Position numbers and translations under genes: made by a program. This document shows positions 1 to 11,544 of a DNA stretch of 64,000 nucleotides, piece after piece. Within the stretch, counting starts at the first letter, position 1. Each line of letters starts with the position of its first letter. Below the pieces are notes generated by a model. It did not search any database. It was given only the letters and a program-made list of their open reading frames with translations, and was not told the origin of the DNA. Source of the stretch: Metopolophium dirhodum (lineage: Eukaryota; Arthropoda; Insecta; Hemiptera; Aphididae); contig NC_083566.1 in NCBI RefSeq assembly GCF_019925205.1, positions 30,194,001 through 30,258,000 of the forward strand, given 5' to 3'.

Positions 1-334
1 GTTATATAAACATTCCAGTAAATTTCATGTACCTGCGATCATTTGTTTTAAAGTTGCACCAAAAACCAAGATTTTCTCAAAAACAGATTTTTCGTAAAAA
101 TTCCGGTTTTTCCTTAAGTTTTCTTTTGTTTATCACGTCGCTTTTGAAAACTACTGGGAAATGTTTACTTTTGACCCCCCAAAAGTACCAAATAGAATCA
201 CTTTCCTATTAAAAAGTTACAGTTGAAGAAAATCCAAGCACTTTTACTATCCTAAAAGGTGATGAAAGACACAAAAAAAAATTTTAAAAAACACACATTG
301 TAAAATCAATACATTCATCGCTTCGCTCAGAATC
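1..334 (+). repeat. Partial copy of the GATTCTGAGCGAAG-ended repeat
   Basis: This is the terminal part of a dispersed repeat that ends in CGCTTCGCTCAGAATC. The same stretch occurs at 55780-56033 and, reversed, at 18081-18370. Shared marks are the CCCCCC-AAAGTACCAA stretch, the AAGCACTTTTACT stretch and the end motif. The left part is cut by the window edge. The short open frame here is not a gene. Confidence 0.75.
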
Positions 335-834
335 TAAAATTTTTATGAATTCTCAAATCAAAATAATTTGCTAATTTTCGTTACTGGTTTTGCTTGAAAT
401 TCAATTAGAATTTTAATAACAATTAACATAATTTGTAGCTGGATTGTTTCAATATCAACAAACTATCATTCGAATAAATTTGGCAATGCGGGAAAAAAAT
501 AAAATATCAACCGTTCTCAATCGTGTTACCAAAAATGCCATTCTCAATCGTATTTCTCTGTTTTTACAACCTACGTTAACCGATGTACCCAGAAATACGA
601 AATCATAGCTAAATACACAATATTATTTAGCCAAATCATTTATTTAATGAAATCATAAATTAAAGTACTATGTAATTCTAAATTGGTGGGTTACACATAA
701 CATTTGTCCCCCGCAATGATTTAGGATATAATTGATTGGTGGTACATATTGCGTGATTAAGTATTAAGATTGTAAGGCAAAACATGTTTGGCCCTAAATG
801 ATTATAAAAATATATTAATTTACTATATTATAAC
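335..834. other. AT-rich intergenic stretch
   Basis: No gene is visible. The first 70 bases resemble the interior of the GATTCTGAGCGAAG repeat family (compare 55460-55510), so part of this stretch may be decayed repeat. The rest is unassigned. Confidence 0.4.
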
Positions 835-1710
835 CAGGGCTCGTAACTTCATGCACTAAAAATTATCAAAATATGCATTAAAACATGCACTAAAAAGTTC
901 AAAAATATGCATTTATATGCCCTAACATTTTTAAATTATGCACTCAAAATATGCAGTGTAAAAAAATCATGAGCAAAATTTAAAATAATAAGAATAAATC
1001 CATGAATTTATTATATTACTAATTCCGCCACAACATTTTGCAGACGGCCCGCAACTGTTTGTTTTTCTTTCGGCATTGTTTAAATTAATAAAAAAAAGAA
1101 TAATACTGTGTACGGTACCTATGCCTCACACGAAAACACTAAAACATGTAATTGAACGGACGAACTCATACGAGTTATACGACTGATGTGATTAAACTCA
1201 TCGGAGAGTGCAAGAAAACTATACTGTTATTACTGTACCAATGTACAAAATTATAAATGCGGGTTGGTGAGAAGCTGCACGCGTGTACAAGTTCGTTTTG
1301 ACGACGAACTTTGTACGGTGTAGACTGTAGGATGACAGTGGTAGCGATTACATTGTTTCCGCGGTACTACGTAAAACGCATAAAATCTAAATAGGTATGT
1401 ACTAGGACACTAGGTAGAGTGAAACACACACTGAATAAAAATAAATCAAAACACTATAATTTTGTTAACGGGAAAGTAAATAAAAACAAGACATTTTTCA
1501 AATATTTGTCTAAAAAATATTTATATGAAATAATATGCACGAACGATTGTAAAAACTCAACTATATGCTAAATATGCCTTAACACCCAAAACATTCACTA
1601 TCAAACTTCATATTGTTATTACTATTGTTATGAAACGGATTTGTATCTCGGTTAGCATGTTTTCCTGTGTAGCAAAAAAAACATGCTGATGCATGAACTT
1701 ACGAGCCCTG
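835..1710. mobile_element. hAT-like miniature element, 876 bp
   Basis: The ends form a terminal inverted repeat of about 21 bp with one mismatch, starting CAGGGCTCGTAA and ending TTACGAGCCCTG. The flanking 8-mers are ATTATAAC and ATTATAAT (7 of 8 identical), which fits the 8-bp target duplication of hAT transposons. ATATGCAT-type words are repeated just inside the left end. No transposase frame is present, so it must have been moved in trans. Assignment to hAT rests on the CAGGG end and target length only. Confidence 0.75.
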
Positions 1711-3021
1711 ATTATAATAAATAAGGACTATGATAATTATAATCCTTATTTATTATTAAAATTTAAGTCAAAATGGAACATTTGAAATACGTAGATTGAG
1801 ATGGATAGCTATAACTAATTATTAGTACTATTATAGTAGTGAGTTGTAAAATTGTATTTTAATGTAGGGAAGTTTTCGGGTGGTACTACTGAGTACCTTC
1901 CCACTTTGTTATATTCACCGCTACTCCACTCAACAAAATTAAAAAAAAAATTTAGGGAAGTCTTAAAAACATAGTTTTTAAAGAAAATTGTTTGAGCCCC
2001 TTTGCCACATTTCTAAAATTTGAAATAAAACATCAAATATTAGTTATTATCGCTCTAATAATGGTCAAAACCATGTTGTTTTAGTAAAATATTGAATGCA
2101 TATATTTTATTATTTATCTTATTAAATATAAAATAAGTGGATATTTAAATATTCTAGTTTTTTAAGTACAAATAGAAAATAGACTAATGATAATGTAGAA
2201 TATTTATTGTTTTATAATTTCATTAAGATAAAGGTTTTAAATTTTAAAATCTTATAACTATTATACTATAGAAAAAATTATTTACAAATATGTCATTTAA
2301 TATTAATTGGCTTGACCTGGCCTCATGATAAAATTTGTCTATTTATGGAATTAAGTTAACTGTTGTCAGGTGTTATATAAACTTGTAACACAATTTTCAA
2401 TACAAATTAAGATTGAAAAAAATATAATTATAAGTTACAGAACTAAAATATATGGTTGAAAAAACATAATATATCATCATGAAACAAAATCAAAACTAAT
2501 AATAATACTTATTTATGTAAGTAAAACAGAAAATGATTAAGTATAAATTGTTCAATTAGTTATCAAAAATAATTGAGTTACTCTTGAACACAGTTTTTAT
2601 TGGAAAATAACCACAAAATTTAAAATAAATCTTAATATAATATGCTTAAAAGCATAGCTTATTTCAAATATAAAATAAGTTAAAATGAAAAAGTTATACT
2701 AAGATCTTCCTTAATATTGTCTTTTTTAATGCAACCAATGAAAAACAACATTGGATGTGCGTGAAATTTAACTAATTGTATTGATCTTAAGTACTTATAT
2801 TTTGATGAAATAATAGTTTTCTAAATAACAAAAATCACAAAATAGAAATAATAAAAATAATTATAAATGAAACTATTTGAATTTATGATTTAATATTAAT
2901 ATTGAGAAATAAAAAAAATAATAGTAACTATTTACAATCTTAAATATAGCTCTTTTAACATACTGGTTTTTCATTAATTATCATAACTATAAATCAAATA
3001 TACTCGTCATTTTCAAGTAAA
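1711..3021. other. Intergenic, downstream of the polo kinase gene
   Basis: Very AT-rich sequence with no supported coding frame. It should contain the 3' untranslated region and polyadenylation signals of the minus-strand kinase gene, but many AT-rich hexamers are present and the true site cannot be chosen. Confidence 0.4.
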
Positions 3022-6000
3022 TTAAACTGGGCTATCTTTTAATATTGAACCAATTTTCTTATGAGCATATTCCAAGCATTTCCCTAATTCAGGGCTACAG
3101 CCATGTTCAGCAATTGTATTAAAACGGTATGTACGGAATACATTATTTTCAATGAAGGTTACAGCATTCATTAATGGACACAATATTACTTTAGTATGAT
3201 CTGTGAAATTGATCTAAAGAAACATAAAAAGAACAAAATGTATAGATTTATATAATATGTATGTACAAAATGTTAAATATGTTACATACTTGTAAAGTGC
3301 CATTAGTAAGTTGCATAATAACTGATGAAGTAGATCTATACCACTGGTACATATATGGTGTACGACTCAATTGGTCTGCGTCTTTAGCTAATATATCAGC
3401 ACCAGCTTTAATGAGATGATCATTCATATACCGTCTGAAGTACATTAATAACTTCATTTTTTTTTCCAATGCAGGTGGGGTATGATCAGTTGTATGGTAT
3501 TGTTCAGAACCACTTCTTTCTATGTAATGAACATCTCTAAAAAAATTTGTCAGAAATTATTTCAATGATAAATTTAAATATTATTATTAAACCTTACTTT
3601 AGATTGGCTAAAAGTACTATTCTGGTAAAATCATTGAACATAACACCAACACAATCATCAGACAACTCATATCCAAATCCATATTTATCGGAATAGTCGA
3701 CCCATTTACTAACCCAAATAAGAGGCTGCGCAGCAGGATCAGTGTTTTCCTCTAAAATTTAAAAAGTATATTAAGTAAACTGCTAATAATACAGTATACA
3801 ATTTTGCCAAATTCATACCCATATTTTTCATTCCTTTCATGGATGGTTTAGATTTTAATAAATTTCCCAATTCTTTTTCAAGGGACATCATATATTCTTT
3901 GCAGTCATTAGATGATACTCCATTTCCAGTAGTAGGTTTGTTTGGAATATTAAACATTGGTAATTTATTAACCGGATCTTGAGGTTTTGTAGCAACTTTG
4001 ATGATAGCGGCTTTCGGGCTATTGAGTTCTAAAATTAATTGTTTACATAAAATGATGACATAAAACTTTATAACAATTAGCTTTACCGATTAAATAATTA
4101 CCATTGAGTGGTCTGCGATTAGAAATTGATTCTCTGTAATTGATTGAATCAAAACGAGGAGCCATTGTAAGACATGACGCAGGCAATTTTTTAGGCATAT
4201 AACCAGTAGTAAAGAAATCAGCTTTCATTATATCATTAACACACGGACGTTTTTTAGGATCATATTGAAGCATTTTATTAATTAATGAACTGGCATTTTT
4301 ATTTAAATGGGGAGGTAAACTGTAATCACATCGTGCAATTCTAGCATATGTTTCTTTTAGAGAGTTTGTCTCAAATGGTGGTTTGCCAACCAACAGTGTA
4401 TACCTTGAATATAATACAATATTAACAAATTAAACATTTTTAAATCATTTTTTTTTTTAGAATACTTACATTATACAACCTATGGACCAAACATCAACTT
4501 CAAAACTATGACCAGTCTTGCTAAGAATTTCTGGAGCGATATAGTTTGGAGTGCCACATAATGTTCTACACATGGTTAAAAGTTGTATTTAATTTAATTA
4601 ACTTAACAAAATATAAAAAAAATTACTTTTTACGCTGTCCATCGTATTCAATTCTAGCAGCTAAGCCCAAATCTCCTATTTTCACTTCCATTTCATCATT
4701 TAAAAATAGATTTCCTAACTTCAGATCACGGTGAATAATGCCCTGGTTATGTAAATATAATGTGCCTTCAAGAATTTGAAATACATAGTATCGTGTTTCA
4801 GGTTCTGTAAGAGTTTTTCTTCTCCTAAAGCGAAAAAAAATTAATAGCATAATTAATTAATAGTCTACTAATAAATTTAATAATAATCTACCTAACACTG
4901 TCTACATAATTCAGACATTTTACTAATTAAAATGACAATTATTTGTCAAGTACCTATACTCTATTTATGTTAATAACCTATCAAATATGATAGCTTTAGT
5001 TGGTTTAGGTAATTAGGTAGGGGCGAATTATCAATTTATAACTATCCAAAATATTTGTAAATAATATAATGTAGTTTTTATTGAACTTCAGCAACAGTGA
5101 CAATTATTAGTCATAATATTTCCACAATTATTGTTTTGTTTATTTGCCTACTAATATTAAAATGTGAATTATCAGAAATACATCAATTTAGTATTATTTT
5201 CTAATGACAAAATGCATATCATAGCTTTCTACTAAGTTAAATGTTATAAATCAAATATGCTAGGGATAAAGTAAACTTGATCAAATTAATATTTTAGTTT
5301 AGAATTTAAAAAAAATATGTAGTATAAATGTCAATAAAAATTATAGAAAAAAAAGTATTCAAATTACAATGTTACATTATAGATATTAGATGGTGCTGTA
5401 ATAATAAATTATTATTAGAGGTAAAATATATACTATATGGTTCTATATTGTAATATAATTATTTATAAAGTTCCAATTCAAAACAACTTTGTCAACAAAA
5501 TTCTAGGAAAAATCAATATTGTGTTAAACTCAGAAACCTGATAGGTACTGAATGACACACTAGGCTTTACAGATTGCATGACAATAACTCCTTAGCATAT
5601 TTGACCTAAATCAGAAAATTACATAGATAAATTACTTTACTTAATAATCATCATGAAATATTTTAATAGATGTTGAAACAAAATTGAATCGTTTTTTTTT
5701 TTTAACTTTATAATAAGGATATAATAATTAAAACTATAATATTATATTGTTATATAAATAAATGCCTCATTACTACAAAATAAATCAACTATATTTATAT
5801 TAATTATTATTAGTACTAAATGTATCTAGAATTGAACATTTTTTTCTATAACTAATTGCTTGGTTTTAAGAGAAATATTTTTTTAGATCAAAATGTCTAT
5901 CATAATTCAAATGGTCATTTAAATTGTATTTTATTGGCAACAATTTATAAGGACACCATGTTTGTAGTCTCTGTTTCACAATCGTACTTCATTGCAAATT

Positions 6001-8722
6001 AGTACATAGAAGTTCCAATTTTGTGTCATCTAATTTTAATATTAAACAAACTTAGAGATAAAATTATTATCGGTTTTTGAAGTAAATTTTCTTCAATATT
6101 TTATTTTAAAGCAAATTATGGGTATAGGGAATATCGCTATTTAAAAATGCTCATCTTGCTTTAAAATAAAAATATTAATAAAAAAAAAAAAACTAGATAA
6201 TGTTTTTATGTTTAAGTTTAATAGGTCAATTCACCCTAATACTAAAATTAACAACAGAAAATTAGAACTACTGAATGCAAATAATAAGTGAAACAACACT
6301 AGCTTTTTAATATAAAATTATCCCTGGAAATATATTGCATTACTTATTAATAAATTTCAATACAACAAGAATAATTTTAAATACATATTTATATGTTATT
6401 CATTATTTTATTATTTTAAGTTCAAATAATTAATGTATTATAAATAAAATCCAGATTAGCATGTATTTTGATATTTTTTTTTTTAGTGTACTTATGGAAG
6501 TAAGAAATTTTAATAATTTGTTAAGCAGAGAATCCATAGAAGAGTGTAATAGTGCCTACAATTTTAATTTTGGGAATAACTGCACATTTGAAGAAATTTG
6601 TATAGGTATTAAAGCATATTATGCCTTGTTTTTTTTATATACGTATTTAGAATAAAAACTTATATTTTAAATACAAGCTTATTTTTGGTCGAAAATCATA
6701 TTATTGCATATTTCATAAAAAAATTAAAAGTTAAGAACATTAGATATAATTTCAATGTTTTTTTTAATGCATAAATGGATTATAGTATGAGCATATTATG
6801 ATAAAAGTATTTTTTAGTGCATTCAATGAATCTGGAATTCAATTATAATTAATAAATACAAGGCAGTATATGGGTAATCAAACCTAATAAATTATTATTT
6901 GAATATTATTAGTGTAATTTTAATTTAGTTATGTGAAAAAACATAAATTTCTATTGACATTTTTTTCATTTAAAATTAAAATATGTACCTAGGTTAAGGT
7001 ATTTACTTATTAAGAACCCAGCTTATTATTAAAAAATACTTACTTATGCAGTTCCATCATGGACCTTTTACGGCAAAGTTCCAAAACTATATAAACAAAG
7101 TCATTATCCTCAAAGAAACTATGAAAAGTAACTATGTTTATATGTTTTAACATCTTGTGAATATGTATTTCTTGTGTCATTTTATCTTTTTGATTGTGTT
7201 TCAATAGATATTTTTTAGAAACAATTTTCCCAGCGAAGATTTCTTTGGTTTTCATATCAACAATTTCATAACATTTTGCAAAACCTCCCTGTAATATTTG
7301 TAAATAGTTTTTAAGATAATATTTAACGTGTACACATGCAAGGCATGCAACTATTGCCCCTGGCCGGAAGGGCCAAACAAGACAGATAGGCCCTATGGAT
7401 TTAGAAGTTATCAATCATTATAAAAAATGTGAAACCACATGACATTTCAAAAAATCAATTACTAAGAAAGAACAAAATTTTATTTCATGATTCAACAACC
7501 CATCATTTAGAAAATAAGTGTAACATTTTTTACCTATTATTAGGCACATCATTCTAATTACATTGGACTGATGAATTAGTAAATTAACGCCATGGTATAT
7601 ATTATACAAGGACTAGGTGCACATAGCTATAACCAAGAACCAATGGTATAGAACCAATTAAATATACCGAAGATTAATATAATATTTATTATCTAGGTAT
7701 ACATAAAGATTATAAATTATAACTAAATTATCCTGTTTGTATGAAAAAATGATTTTTGTACTTAACTTAAAATTCTGTGGACGGTGGACACATATGATTT
7801 TAGTTAATAAGTAAAAAAATATTAATGATACCTACCTAAGTAATAAATAAAAATATTTTACATATAAAGAGATGGACAATTTTGTATTAATAATTTGAAT
7901 AAAATTCTGTCAATATAAAAAATATCAGATTAAACTTGGATCATACTTAAGCTATAGGCGCAACTAGGGTTAAAATTCTGGAGGGGGCTATATCCCACCT
8001 AACAAAACTATTTATTTAAAATAACACATAGGGGGTTTACATATAAACCAATAAGGGATATTTGGGGGGGGGGGGCTAATTTTCCTCATAGTTGCGTCAA
8101 TGTCTTTAGCTAGTAACAAAAGTTAATGTGAAAATTCATATTAGGTTTTAAATTGTTTTCTTTCAGAAGGACTTGGTCACTAACTAATTATTGCGAAATC
8201 TGAAACAAAGGACTAAGGACGACAATCTAAAAAGATCAACAGGTACGCGCGCACGTATATACATATTTGGAAATGAAATGGTCTTTATTAAATTCGAAGT
8301 AGATAAATGAATCGAGTACTAACGACAAGTGTTACAACGACCCAAGTTGGAAGTCGATGGTTTTGAATCACAGTATTAACTAATGGTAAACATTTATTTA
8401 ATTAACGGTTTCTTCCCGAATGACGAAAACATATCTGAACGTATCATGAGACTATCGTTATTACAGATTACTCGCCACTAACCAGATGTAAATAAAAACG
8501 GGTAAACGCCGCTATATATTCTCAACGGACAACAATTCGACTCCCCCTAAGAAAAAACTTTTAAAAAAAAACATCGTGCGCACGTCCTGTCCCAAACACC
8601 ACACAATTGAAAATCCACGTTACCTTTCCGAGAAAACTGCCCTTTTGATACTTCTTGTTGGTCTTGTTGTCGAAAATTACGTCCGGGATTCGCACCTCTT
8701 CTTCTTTTGGTCTGGACGACAT
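3022..8722 (-). CDS. polo: Serine/threonine-protein kinase polo (PLK1 class)
   Basis: Nine exons join in frame to a predicted 585-aa protein: 8624-8722, 7044-7288, 4627-4824, 4470-4565, 4087-4403, 3819-4028, 3598-3751, 3290-3536, 3022-3213, all with GT-AG introns. The start gives MSSRPKEEEVRIPDV, a polo-like N-terminus. The kinase domain shows the glycine loop GKGGFAKCYE, the ATP lysine K54, catalytic HRDLKLGN with D148, and activation-loop T182 in KKTLCGTPNYIAPE. The metal-binding triad reads D166-L-G instead of DFG. Two polo boxes follow: W405 lies in the first, and H528 and K530 in DHTKVILCP form the phosphopeptide pincer in the second. Polo kinases drive centrosome maturation, mitotic entry and cytokinesis. 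Introns 1 and 2 are long (1.3 and 2.2 kb); the others are short. Length matches the family (about 575-605 aa), and no stop or frameshift was found. Confidence 0.95.
4825..7043 (-). other. Intron 2 of polo
   Basis: A 2.2-kb AT-rich intron. I see no nested gene or complete transposon. The short plus-strand frame at 6461-6655 has no recognisable domain and is treated as chance. Confidence 0.6.
7957..8098. mobile_element. Small GGCGCAACTA-ended MITE in polo intron 1
   Basis: About 142 bp bounded by GGCGCAACTAGGG on the left and TAGTTGCGTC on the right, an imperfect terminal inverted repeat. It carries several G-runs, the longest 13 bases. Related words such as TTGCGCC occur in the inverted arms (near 22860), so this looks like a dispersed miniature element. 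No target duplication was confirmed. Confidence 0.5.
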
Positions 8723-9470
8723 GTTGGCTATTGTCGATCAAATACCGTTTCTCGTCCGAAGTGACTGGCAAGCACTTTACGATCACCGCCAACACTAGTG
8801 TACCGACTACTGGGTAAGCGGCGGCTGGAGACGTTAACACACGAAGATTCAGAAACGCAACACGTAAATAAAATAAGATTTATGTAGCCGTTGCGACGAT
8901 TGGAGAATTGACGATGTTGACGATGATAATAATAATAATAATAACAATACGGTTTTGACTTTTGTTTGATTAGGCGGCGGGAACCAGTAAAAACGGCAGT
9001 CCCCGGGGGTGGAGGTGCATAGGTTATGTGGCTGTGTGCGTGTGTTGGAGCGCACGTCGAACGACAAAAGTCGGCGGACAGAACTGTCTGGTGATGGTCA
9101 GCGGCGGCAAACGGTCGTAACTCGTGTAGACGGGTTTATCGGACGACGGACAACGGGCACCGGTCGCGGAACGAGACGTTATGAAAATAACCGTTAAATT
9201 GAAATATACGTTTGCAAACATGCAGCACACCGCCCACTGCACCGTCAGTAACCACCAAGCGCTGTGCGACAACGATCACTGCGCGAGCGCGGAGCGAATA
9301 CGCGATCACCGTATGGCAACGGGTGGCGGGGCAGCGGGGTGTAGACGAACGGCCGTTGGCCGTGGAAGAATAAATCGCCCGGCTACGATGTAGAAAATGA
9401 AAAAAATCTTAATTGTTACCACCGGACTAAATAGTAAATACTAATTGGTTCAGTGGTTGTTACCACAGAA
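8723..9470. promoter_or_regulatory. CpG-rich 5' flank and probable promoter of polo
   Basis: This stretch, and mainly 8990-9380, is clearly richer in G+C and CpG than the rest of the window and lies directly upstream of the kinase start codon at 8722. That is what would be expected of a promoter and 5' untranslated region. Several short overlapping open frames on both strands carry no recognisable domain and are put down to the higher GC content. An upstream non-coding exon is possible but could not be placed. Confidence 0.45.
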
Positions 9471-9650
9471 CGCTAACGTATTATTATTATCTAATATCTA
9501 TGGACTATGCCACGAGCCCACGACTGTTCACTGTTCAGGTCTGATCAAAATATTAGATGTTATAATATACAACATAGTTAATATTATAAATGACGGATTC
9601 CGGAAGATACTTATATGATCACAGATATATACTACTATAAATTCTGTGTT

Positions 9651-9866
9651 CGTGATAGAATCTATCGGGTTGCCGTGTTTACTTCGAACATTAAAAGTTA
9701 CGACCTTCTGCTACACCGAATTTCTATTATCATACAATTATTACGAATATCAGCTGCTACGAATAAACACATTCCACGATTTAATGTTACATCGAATTTA
9801 TAAAATAATGAAATTTATGAACTATTACCACGATATGTGAATACCACTATATCATTTTACTACGTG
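9651..9866 (+). repeat. Outer CGAA-motif array of copy A
   Basis: CG-centred motifs, mostly CGAA or CGAT, occur at 9651, 9666, 9685, 9701, 9717, 9744, 9760, 9777, 9793, 9831 and 9863, with many intervals of 16-17 bp. The stretch includes TACGAATATCAG, which also occurs twice in the inner array of copy B on the same strand, and therefore inverted relative to the inner array of copy A. This is interpreted as the opposite end of the same transposon, probably transposase-binding sites. Confidence 0.5.
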
Positions 9867-10332
9867 AACAAATTCACTTTAGCTACCAAGCTTTTTTTTT
9901 TACATTTTTTATTTAAAACATGTATTTCAACAAGTTAAAAACGATAGTGCAAAAACAAATTTGCGGAAATCATTATTTTGGAATTTATTTTGGAGGCTAC
10001 GATTTTAAACTTACCAACTTCAAGATCATGAATAATGTAGGCTTATAACATCTCAATCAAGTATCCACAAGTTCAGTAAAATAATTCCTTTTAGACGTTA
10101 TTAACATGTAAAGAGGAATTTGTGGAGTCCAATGTCCAAATTAATAAACCATTCACACCTCATCGTGAAGGCGTGAAACGTGATAATTTATAATTTGTCT
10201 TTTCGTCTTTTTTTTTCGGTAGGAACTAAATTCAATTTGAACCACTAACAGTAACCTACTGGCTACTATGAAGTATGAACATACTGAACACAGTACACAC
10301 TATACACGCTCATGGCCCAGGGGGTAGTAGGA

Positions 10333-10545
10333 ACCATGACTAAATAAATTTAGTTAGTCATGGTAGGAACTAGGATTGAGATTGAACCAATTGAACTCAA
10401 CTATGTGGTATCCGCGGTATAAATAAGGAATAACTAATGGTTAACCATTAGTTAACTACATGGTTCAACCACAGAATATATGAAATTTAATATAAATTTA
10501 AATTTAATTTTAATATAAAATTTAATCTATTCTGTGGTTCAACCA
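10333..10545. repeat. Cluster of three hairpins, copy A
   Basis: Three inverted repeats lie side by side. ACCATGACTAA pairs with TTAGTCATGGT (10333-10364). A perfect 24-bp palindrome follows at 10431-10454 and includes TAATGGTTAACCATTA. An 85-bp foldback at 10461-10545 has arms starting TGGTTCAACCACAGAATA, one mismatch, and an AT-rich middle that is itself nearly palindromic. The last one has the form of a tiny foldback MITE. The same cluster is at 63569-63781. Confidence 0.75.
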
Positions 10546-11544
10546 ACCACAGTTCTAGAATATTTCACGGTGAGCCGATTTTGTAATAGGTAAACGGTAT
10601 ACCTATTACCTAACCATAAATCTTAATTTATTAAAACTAGTAAACATTGATTTGCATAATGTAACAATATTTTTATGATTGTCTATTTATTTTTATTTTT
10701 TTGAGATTTTACTTTGTAAATGCTTATTTAGAGTTAAAATTAATTGTTGGTTTTTACATAAGTACCTACAAAACAAAAACCTTTGAATGAATAAAAAAAA
10801 ATGAATTTTTTTTACATTTTCTCAAACAAAAACATTGACACAAGAATTTTATTAAATTAACGACTAAATAATTAGTATTTTAGGTATGTATTATATTTAA
10901 TATGTTTTTGAACCTCTGGTATGAGGTTTCTTTGTAAGTTCAAAACTGCCTAATATGTTTAAGATGATGAACTACCAGAACTACTGATAAATCATTAATC
11001 ATTATGTCCATTTTCTATTAAAAAATGGTGTTGAAATTATTAGTCATCTATGTACTAAGCATAAATAAAATATCTACCTACTAAGATAAGTATAATTTGC
11101 TAAATTTCTGTATTAAAGAAAAGTTAATGATAAATTATAAAAAATATAATTATTCATAAATAGGTTTTTGTCAGGAAATCTGTCTTAAAATTAATAAACT
11201 AAAATTGTAATATTCCAGTTTTATTTGATCGTAAATTTTTTCTACATTTTTATATTTATTCATATACTTATTTTATTTTATAATACTTAAATATTGAATA
11301 CTTATATAATACTTATATATACTAATACTAAATATTATATTATACCTACTTATTTTTATATTGTTGACCAAATTACCATCACACTAATAAATATAGGTAT
11401 TTTAAAATAGTAAACGAAAAGTAATGATTTTAGTTAGAGAATAATGTTTATTATAAAAAAAAAAAAAAAACTACTAATAGGTAAATGGCTCAATGAAGTC
11501 GAAAAAAAATACAAACTTATATATTATTATAAATTGATCAGCAA

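Noticed and set aside
8547..9393. Several overlapping open frames on both strands upstream of polo
   Set aside because: The region is GC-richer, which makes chance frames longer. None has a known domain, and the first polo exon explains part of it.
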